Shown: positions 59,293 to 64,000 of the stretch, one piece after another
How the letters are laid out: every line of letters starts with the position of its first letter
How positions within the stretch are numbered: position 1 is the stretch's first letter
NCBI RefSeq assembly: GCF_022811525.1
Contig: NZ_CP063982.1
Span: forward strand, 248,001 to 312,000
Direction of reading: 5' to 3'
Origin: Orrella daihaiensis
GTDB taxonomy: Bacteria > Pseudomonadota > Gammaproteobacteria > Burkholderiales > Burkholderiaceae_B
Length of the DNA: 64,000 nt
The notes under the pieces: model-generated
Databases searched by the model: none
Told to the model about the DNA's origin: nothing
Seen by the model: the letters and a program-made list of their open reading frames with translations, nothing else
Program-made: the position numbers and the translations under genes

Positions 59293-60246
59293 ATGCCTGA
59301 TTTCCGAGTCCTGTTAACCAATCCAATTCACCGAGTCGCCCAGGCGCGACTCGGTGAATTGGTAGAGCTAGTCATAGCACCCGATGCGCAAGCGCAGACC
59401 TTTAGGTCGTTAGCCGTCGATTGTGACGCGATGATTGTGCGCAGCCACCTGCCTGCTGATGTCTTTGAAAACACTACCCGCATGAAATACGTGGTGCGCC
59501 ATGGGGTTGGCCTCGATATGGTACCCGTGACTGCAGCTACCGCAAAAGGTATCGCCGTGGCTAATTTGCCTGGTAGCAATACGCAGGCAGTGGTTGAGTA
59601 CGTGTTGGCTGCCATGTTTGCCCTGCGCCGCAATTTAGTGGGTATCAATGATGTTTTGCGCGGTGAAGGCTGGGAGACTGCCAAGCCTTTATCGAACGAC
59701 TGTATTGAGCTCGCTGGCGGCGTGCTCGGGGTGGTAGGTTATGGATCGATCGGGCAGCGCTTGGGCAGCATCGCGCATGCCCTGGGCATGAGAGTTGTGG
59801 CGCACACGCGCAGGCCTCAGATGGTGGCATCACCAGCTGTGGCAGTTGATCTGACGGAATTGATGCGGGTTTCAGATGTCATCGTCCTGGCTTGTCCCCA
59901 TACCGAACAAACGCACCACTTGATGAATGCCCAAGTACTTTCACAGGCCAAAGCATCTGCGCTACTGATCAATGTCGCCCGAGGGCCTGTGGTTGATACG
60001 CCTGCATTGGTTGATGCCTTGCTTGAAGGTCGATTGGCTGGCGCTGCGCTAGATGTCCATGAGAACGGGCCATTGACCGGGCGTGAACCAATTTTTGAGT
60101 GTCCCAACGTGTTGTTGACTCCCCATTTGGCAGGCAATACGTCAACAGCCCTATCGCACATGAGCCAATGGGCAGTTGACACGTTACTAGCGTTGATGGC
60201 GGGCCAACGCCCAGACAACGTAGTGAACCCAGAAGTGTTTGGTTAA
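59293..60246 (+). CDS. D-2-hydroxyacid dehydrogenase, NAD-binding
   Basis: Dehydrogenase of 317 aa (start ATG 59293). The NAD-binding motif is GVVGYGSIGQRLGSIAHALG. Catalytic residues of the family are seen as Arg in INVARGPVVDTPALVDALLE, Glu in LDVHENGPL and His in LLTPHLAGNT. The family reduces 2-keto acids or oxidises D-2-hydroxyacids (phosphoglycerate, glycerate, hydroxypyruvate); the exact substrate is unclear. Codons 11-24 contain a perfect 17-bp inverted repeat. The FAD-linked dehydrogenase gene follows after 26 nt. Confidence 0.9.
   Translation: MPDFRVLLTNPIHRVAQARLGELVELVIAPDAQAQTFRSLAVDCDAMIVRSHLPADVFENTTRMKYVVRHGVGLDMVPVTAATAKGIAVANLPGSNTQAVVEYVLAAMFALRRNLVGINDVLRGEGWETAKPLSNDCIELAGGVLGVVGYGSIGQRLGSIAHALGMRVVAHTRRPQMVASPAVAVDLTELMRVSDVIVLACPHTEQTHHLMNAQVLSQAKASALLINVARGPVVDTPALVDALLEGRLAGAALDVHENGPLTGREPIFECPNVLLTPHLAGNTSTALSHMSQWAVDTLLALMAGQRPDNVVNPEVFG
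59323..59362. repeat. Perfect 17-bp inverted repeat inside the dehydrogenase gene
   Basis: Left arm 59323-59339 (begins CCAATTCACCGAG) and right arm 59346-59362 are exact reverse complements around the 6-nt loop CCAGGC. It starts 30 nt after the ATG and would form a very stable hairpin in the mRNA. A third partial copy, CCGAGTC at 59304-59310, could compete for pairing with the right arm. Confidence 0.95.
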
Positions 60247-60272
60247 GTGGTTTAGCGTCGCAAAGGATGAGC

Positions 60273-61667
60273 ATGTCAGATTCATTCATTCATGATTTGA
60301 GGCAGGCACTAGGCGACGATCAATTGCTCGTGCACGAGCAGATTGAGCCGCGTTACAAGACTGACTGGTCCAAGGCCAGCGTTTGCGAGCCTGTCGCGGT
60401 GGTGCGTCCACGATCGACTGAGGCAGTGTCAGCCGCTTTAAAGGTGTGCCATGCCCATGGGCACCCAGTGACCGTACAGGGCGGGATGACGGGATTGGTT
60501 GGCGCTAGCCAGGCTAATGACGGCGATGTGGTGATGTCGCTGGAGTTTTTAAATGGGGTCCAGGAAATTGATGCCACAGCCAGTTGTATGACAGTTTGGG
60601 CTGGCACACCGTTACAGTTAGTCCAAGAAGCAGCGCAAGCCGCTGGCTTGTATTTTGCAGTTGATCTAGGCGCACGCGGGTCTTGTCAGGTTGGTGGCAA
60701 CATTGCAACCAACGCTGGTGGCAATCGGGTCATTCGCTACGGCATGATGCGTGAGCAGGTGCTCGGTTTAGAAGTAGTTCTAGCCGATGGCACCATCGTC
60801 ACGAGCTTAAACAAAATGCTCAAGAACAATGCGGGTTATGACGTCAAGCAATTGTTCATTGGATCCGAGGGTACGCTAGGCGTGATCACCCGTGCAGTGT
60901 TGCGCTTGCATGCGATGCCAACTGAGACCACCACGGTTTTATGTGCCCTGGCGCATCAAGATGCGATGGTCAGCTTTTTACGGCGAGTGCGCAGTATGGC
61001 TGGCCCGTCATTGTTAGCCTTTGAAGTCATGTGGCCCGATTTCTTTTCATTTATGACCGAGCGCGTTCCAGGTAATGTATCGCCATTTGAGCGATCTGAC
61101 GTCATGGCTGTATTGCTCGAGGTTGCAACCGGTGATGCTGGCCTGGCAAATGATGTGTTAGAGGGTTTGCTTGAGAGTGCGCTTGACGCTGGCGAGCTGA
61201 CTGATGCAGCGATTGCACAATCTGGCAAGCAGGCAGATGCTTTCTGGCGTATCAGAGATTCGGTGTCGGAGTTTCCGTTGCTTTTTGCGCCGTATGCAAG
61301 TTTTGATGTGAGTCTACCGATACAAAGTGTTTGTGAATTTGTCACAACGCTGAAGTCCCAATTGGCCAAAGATATGGCTTGTGCCCAATCATTGTTCTTT
61401 GGGCACATTGGTGACAGTAACCTGCATATCGTCGTGCACGTGCCCGGCCCACGCCAGACATTTCCTAAAGACGCCATCGATGCGGCAGTCTATGAACTGG
61501 TCAAGCAATATCATGGGTCAGTCTCAGCCGAGCATGGTATTGGAACGCGCAAGAAACCATGGCTTGGTTATTCGCGTTCGCCTGCTGAAATTGAAGTGAT
61601 GAAGGTCATTAAAAAGGCACTCGACCCCGGACAAATTTTGAACCGGGGCCGAGTGATTGATTTTTGA
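60273..61667 (+). CDS. FAD-linked D-2-hydroxyacid dehydrogenase (GlcD-like)
   Basis: Flavoprotein of 464 aa. The PCMH-type FAD domain has VVRPRSTEAVSAALKVCHAH, QGGMTGLVGASQANDGDVVM, GGNIATNAGGNRVIRYGMMR and FIGSEGTLGVITRAVLRL. The FAD-oxidase C-terminal domain ends with HIGDSNLHIVVHVPG, AEHGIGTRKKPWLGYSRSP and DPGQILNRGRV. Members oxidise D-lactate, glycolate or D-2-hydroxyglutarate. ATG 60273 has AAGGA 5 nt upstream; ATG 60267 lacks spacing for a site. Its neighbour is a NAD-linked enzyme of similar substrate class. Confidence 0.9.
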   Translation: MSDSFIHDLRQALGDDQLLVHEQIEPRYKTDWSKASVCEPVAVVRPRSTEAVSAALKVCHAHGHPVTVQGGMTGLVGASQANDGDVVMSLEFLNGVQEIDATASCMTVWAGTPLQLVQEAAQAAGLYFAVDLGARGSCQVGGNIATNAGGNRVIRYGMMREQVLGLEVVLADGTIVTSLNKMLKNNAGYDVKQLFIGSEGTLGVITRAVLRLHAMPTETTTVLCALAHQDAMVSFLRRVRSMAGPSLLAFEVMWPDFFSFMTERVPGNVSPFERSDVMAVLLEVATGDAGLANDVLEGLLESALDAGELTDAAIAQSGKQADAFWRIRDSVSEFPLLFAPYASFDVSLPIQSVCEFVTTLKSQLAKDMACAQSLFFGHIGDSNLHIVVHVPGPRQTFPKDAIDAAVYELVKQYHGSVSAEHGIGTRKKPWLGYSRSPAEIEVMKVIKKALDPGQILNRGRVIDF

Positions 61668-61682
61668 GGCAGTGGGTTGGGT

Positions 61683-62786
61683 TTAGTTCAACCGGGTCAG
61701 ACCCCATGAAGTCGAGAAATCAAAATACACCACTTCTTTGGCATTCATGTCGATCTTGGACATCTCGATAGTCTGAATCGAGGGGTTGCCATGGGTGCGG
61801 AGGTAAAAGATTTTGTTTTTTAGGTCTGATACAGCTGACCAATAGGTGATTTCATAGCCACCACCACCACCGCCAAACCCACCGTCGCCAAGTGCGATCA
61901 TGCCCGGTGGCAGGTCAAAGTTGTTCAGAAAATGAAATGCTGTGGCAACTTGCTTGTCCGTGGTGAGATTGGTGGGGGCGTTTTGTTTCATGAAAAATGC
62001 CCGAACAAACCTTGACGGTGAAGACATATCACCCGGCAGCCCGGTCATGCCATAGCCCGTGCTCCATGGACCAAGCACCGTGGTGCCGAGCTTGATTGAG
62101 CCAGGCTCTTTGGGCGAGAGTTTGGTGTAATTGCCCAGATTATTCAAATGCCAGTTGAAATGCGGGGCATTGGTAAGTACTGAGGTTGGGTTGTCAGAAA
62201 TCTGTAACTCGCCACCGATGTATTCAATGACGATACTTTTGCCACTGGCGTCATGCAGGGTTAGATGTAGATCGACCACGCCTTTAAAGAGCTTCTGGGG
62301 GGAGCGATTGACTTTGATTTTTCTGAAGCCTTCGCGTGCCTCGTCTACCGTGGCAAAGTTGGTCAAGGCGTAGACCAGCATCTCATAGGAGGCAATCGAT
62401 TGCCCTGATTCAGAAGGATCAACTTCCTGATACTCGGTAATGCCAGGCGCATACAACATGCCACCAGCCAGACCTTTTTCATTCAGACCATCAACCAGAA
62501 TGGGCAACCCAAGTGCTGCCGATCCGATGGCTGCATACTTGCTGGTCCACTTCAGGCCAGTGCCTGGCTTGCCATCGACGCCGGTGCCTTCAAAGGCGAT
62601 GTTGGGGGCGATTGCAATACCACGAGAGTCAATGTCAATGCCAAATTCAAGTGTGCGGCCGTAGACAAAGCCACCATCAGACCCAGGCAGCAGAAAACTG
62701 GTGCAGGCTTGCGAGACAGCTGGCCCCATCATCATGCAGGCCGCTAGTGCGCCAGCAATCCAGCGCTTATGCCAGGAAGTTGTCAT
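61683..62786 (-). CDS. Exported choloylglycine hydrolase / linear amide C-N hydrolase
   Basis: Ntn-hydrolase of 367 aa. A signal peptide ends at AVSQA so that C28 (CTSFLL) becomes the N-terminal nucleophile. GGFVYGRTLEFG supplies the conserved Arg and acidic residue, VDGLNEKGLAGGMLY and SVLTNAPHFNWHLNN the oxyanion-hole and substrate loops. The family includes penicillin V acylases, bile salt hydrolases and some N-acyl homoserine lactone acylases; the substrate here is unknown. A run of nine Gly in eleven residues (GDGGFGGGGGG) near residue 310 is unusual. Convergent with the FAD enzyme gene. Confidence 0.88.
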   Translation of the reverse strand: MTTSWHKRWIAGALAACMMMGPAVSQACTSFLLPGSDGGFVYGRTLEFGIDIDSRGIAIAPNIAFEGTGVDGKPGTGLKWTSKYAAIGSAALGLPILVDGLNEKGLAGGMLYAPGITEYQEVDPSESGQSIASYEMLVYALTNFATVDEAREGFRKIKVNRSPQKLFKGVVDLHLTLHDASGKSIVIEYIGGELQISDNPTSVLTNAPHFNWHLNNLGNYTKLSPKEPGSIKLGTTVLGPWSTGYGMTGLPGDMSSPSRFVRAFFMKQNAPTNLTTDKQVATAFHFLNNFDLPPGMIALGDGGFGGGGGGYEITYWSAVSDLKNKIFYLRTHGNPSIQTIEMSKIDMNAKEVVYFDFSTSWGLTRLN

Positions 62787-62872
62787 GGTGATTCTCCTTC
62801 AAAAAACTGCCATATGAATTCATGGGGCAGTTTACCGGCAAAACCCCTAACTCCTATGATTCTACGTATTGT

Positions 62873-63166
62873 TTATTGCCCAAGAATTTCTTGTACACGG
62901 ATCATGACCCATTGCCGTTCAGCATCGTTCATCTCAAGATTCAAGCTCGGCAAGCCTCGCTCAATACGCAGCAGGGCGTCAGACTCGGTGATACCCAGTT
63001 GCCAGACCTTATCTTTGACCTTCTCGGCCAATAGCTGTGACAGGTCCTCACACAGGTCATGACGGTCTTCCAGCCATTGCCTAGGCGGTGTGGGGCGTGC
63101 ATGGCCGCTCGGTGTGTAGAGCGCCAGAAACGAGGCTGGAATTTGAATTTGGCGTTCAAATGACAT
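62873..63166 (-). CDS. Conserved hypothetical protein (97 aa)
   Basis: Small, probably cytoplasmic protein without signal or membrane segment. Notable features are IQIPASFLALYTPSGHARPT, DLCEDLSQLLAEKV and LGITESDALLRIERGL; the last third is helical and charged. Similar short proteins occur in Alcaligenaceae, but I know of no function. It begins 3 nt after the stop of the dehydratase gene, so they are probably cotranscribed. Confidence 0.65.
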   Translation of the reverse strand: MSFERQIQIPASFLALYTPSGHARPTPPRQWLEDRHDLCEDLSQLLAEKVKDKVWQLGITESDALLRIERGLPSLNLEMNDAERQWVMIRVQEILGQ

Positions 63167-63169
63167 CGG

Positions 63170-64000
63170 TCATGTCACCGGTGCTGGATTAAAGAGCGCG
63201 AGGCTGTTGTGAAGCTTCCAGTGCTCTGCCCAGGTTTGTTTGCCGCTTGCCACCTCCAGAATCAGGTGAAACAGTTCCCAACCCAATGACTCAATGGTCT
63301 GCTGGCCATCGGCTACCAACCCGGCGTTTACGTCCATAAGATCGTGCCAGCGTCTGGCCAGGTCGCTGCGAGTGGCGACTTTAATGACGGGGCATTGGGC
63401 TAGTCCGTAGGGCGTGCCGCGTCCAGTTGTAAAGATGTGCAGGTTCATACCAGCCGCAAGCTGCAATGTGCCACAGATAAAGTCACTGGCTGGTGATGCG
63501 TTAAAGATAAGCCCGCGCTGACCATTGAGCCTGTCGCCAGGCCCAAGCACGCCGGCAATTGGTGCAGTGCCGCTTTTGCTGATCGAGCCCATGGCTTTTT
63601 CCACGATATTCGACAGCCCCCCGCGTTTATTGCCAGGCGACGTATTGGCGCTGCGATCTACCCCGCCACGAGCGAGGTATTCATCAAACCATTGCATGTG
63701 CTCGATCAGTTTTTGCGCTACCCGTGGTGTGGTTGCGCGCGACGTTAACTGGGCAATCCCGTCGCGCACCTCGGTGACTTCGGAGAACATAACCGTGGCA
63801 CCAGCACGCACCAGTAAGTCACTCGCAAACCCGAGCACCGGGTTGGCAGTGATCCCGGAAAACGCATCACTGCCGCCACATTGCATGCCAACCACGAGTT
63901 CACTGGCAGGCACGGTCTCTCGCTTTCTGGCATTGAGCCGTCGCAGGTGTTGCTCGGCTTGCAGCATGATGTGTTCAATCATGCTGTCAAACCCGATGTG
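63170..64000 (-). CDS. GarD/UxaA-family dehydratase, C-terminal part (cut by window end)
   Basis: The last 276 codons of a larger gene; the frame stays open to base 64000, so the 5' end is outside the window. The visible part has ELVVGMQCGGSDAFSGITAN and PVLGFASDLLVRAGATVMFS near its start, then EHMQWFDEYLARGG, GLSNIVEKAMGSISKSGTAP and ASDFICGTLQLAAGMN, all typical of the galactarate/altronate dehydratase C-terminal domain, which binds iron. Members dehydrate sugar acids such as galactarate or altronate; which one cannot be decided here. Confidence 0.87.
   Translation of the reverse strand, partial: HIGFDSMIEHIMLQAEQHLRRLNARKRETVPASELVVGMQCGGSDAFSGITANPVLGFASDLLVRAGATVMFSEVTEVRDGIAQLTSRATTPRVAQKLIEHMQWFDEYLARGGVDRSANTSPGNKRGGLSNIVEKAMGSISKSGTAPIAGVLGPGDRLNGQRGLIFNASPASDFICGTLQLAAGMNLHIFTTGRGTPYGLAQCPVIKVATRSDLARRWHDLMDVNAGLVADGQQTIESLGWELFHLILEVASGKQTWAEHWKLHNSLALFNPAPVT

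Noticed and set aside
61858..61881. CCACCACCACC microsatellite
   Set aside because: It encodes the glycine run of the choloylglycine hydrolase; treated as part of the gene, though the Gly loop itself is reported.

Overview
The window is chromosomal core sequence of a betaproteobacterium. Gene content and order point to Burkholderiales, most like the Alcaligenaceae. The evidence is the mla - ABC-2 - ibaG - murA - his - HIT - tat superoperon, the ctaC/ctaD/ctaE cluster with its small DUF2970 and DUF2909 satellite proteins, a PhaM-type granule regulator, a short-form HisG and petABC followed by sspAB. Genus cannot be fixed from the window. No prophage, CRISPR array, intact insertion sequence or defence island is visible. 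No gene-free stretch exceeds 300 bases.

Layout. 1-4.9 kb: fmt and def, a chromate transporter, a shortened dprA, an azurin-like protein without copper ligands, and a YggS-type PLP protein. 4.9-15 kb: mixed metabolic genes (MgtC/DUF4010 membrane protein, selD, flavin reductase, Spy/CpxP-like periplasmic protein, SMP-30 protein, omega-amino acid aminotransferase), then an MFS exporter, glmU and phaM on the minus strand. 15-23.9 kb: aa3-type cytochrome c oxidase structural and assembly genes in two minus-strand units (ctaC-ctaD-small protein-DUF2970-ctaE, and surf1-SCO-like-ctaA-ctaB-sco). 23.9-29.1 kb: a Nudix hydrolase, a large CPA1 antiporter with a cyclic-nucleotide-binding tail, rpoH behind a perfect CIRCE operator, and a catalytically dead RAYT-type protein. 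29.2-35.4 kb: gltBD. 35.4-49.9 kb: one long plus-strand run, mlaFEDAC, an ABC-2 exporter, ibaG, murA, hisG-hisD-hisBHAFIE, HIT and tatABC. 49.9-64 kb: LysR and XRE regulators, a Nif3-like protein, mscL, petABC, sspAB, tRNA-Thr, then an accessory-looking catabolic stretch (AraC regulator, sulfurtransferase, D-2-hydroxyacid dehydrogenase, FAD-linked dehydrogenase, exported Ntn hydrolase, small conserved protein and the end of a GarD/UxaA-type dehydratase).

How the parts fit. The bc1 complex (petABC), the oxidase and its haem A, copper and SURF1 assembly factors form the aerobic respiratory chain. TatABC is probably needed to insert the twin-arginine-type Rieske protein. Mla, MurA and GlmU serve envelope lipid and peptidoglycan supply. 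GltBD and the his genes cover nitrogen assimilation and histidine synthesis.

Most unusual points. An intact azurin-fold protein has lost every type 1 copper ligand. A RAYT homologue has lost its HUH histidines and its tyrosine, and it shares a promoter region with CIRCE-controlled rpoH. Three genes expected from synteny (cox11/ctaG, mlaB, hisC) are absent, and at two of the three sites the junction is tight. A terminator-like hairpin sits between tatA and tatB. A perfect 17-bp inverted repeat lies just inside a dehydrogenase gene. No large new multi-gene system is evident. The candidates for novelty are these single genes and sites.
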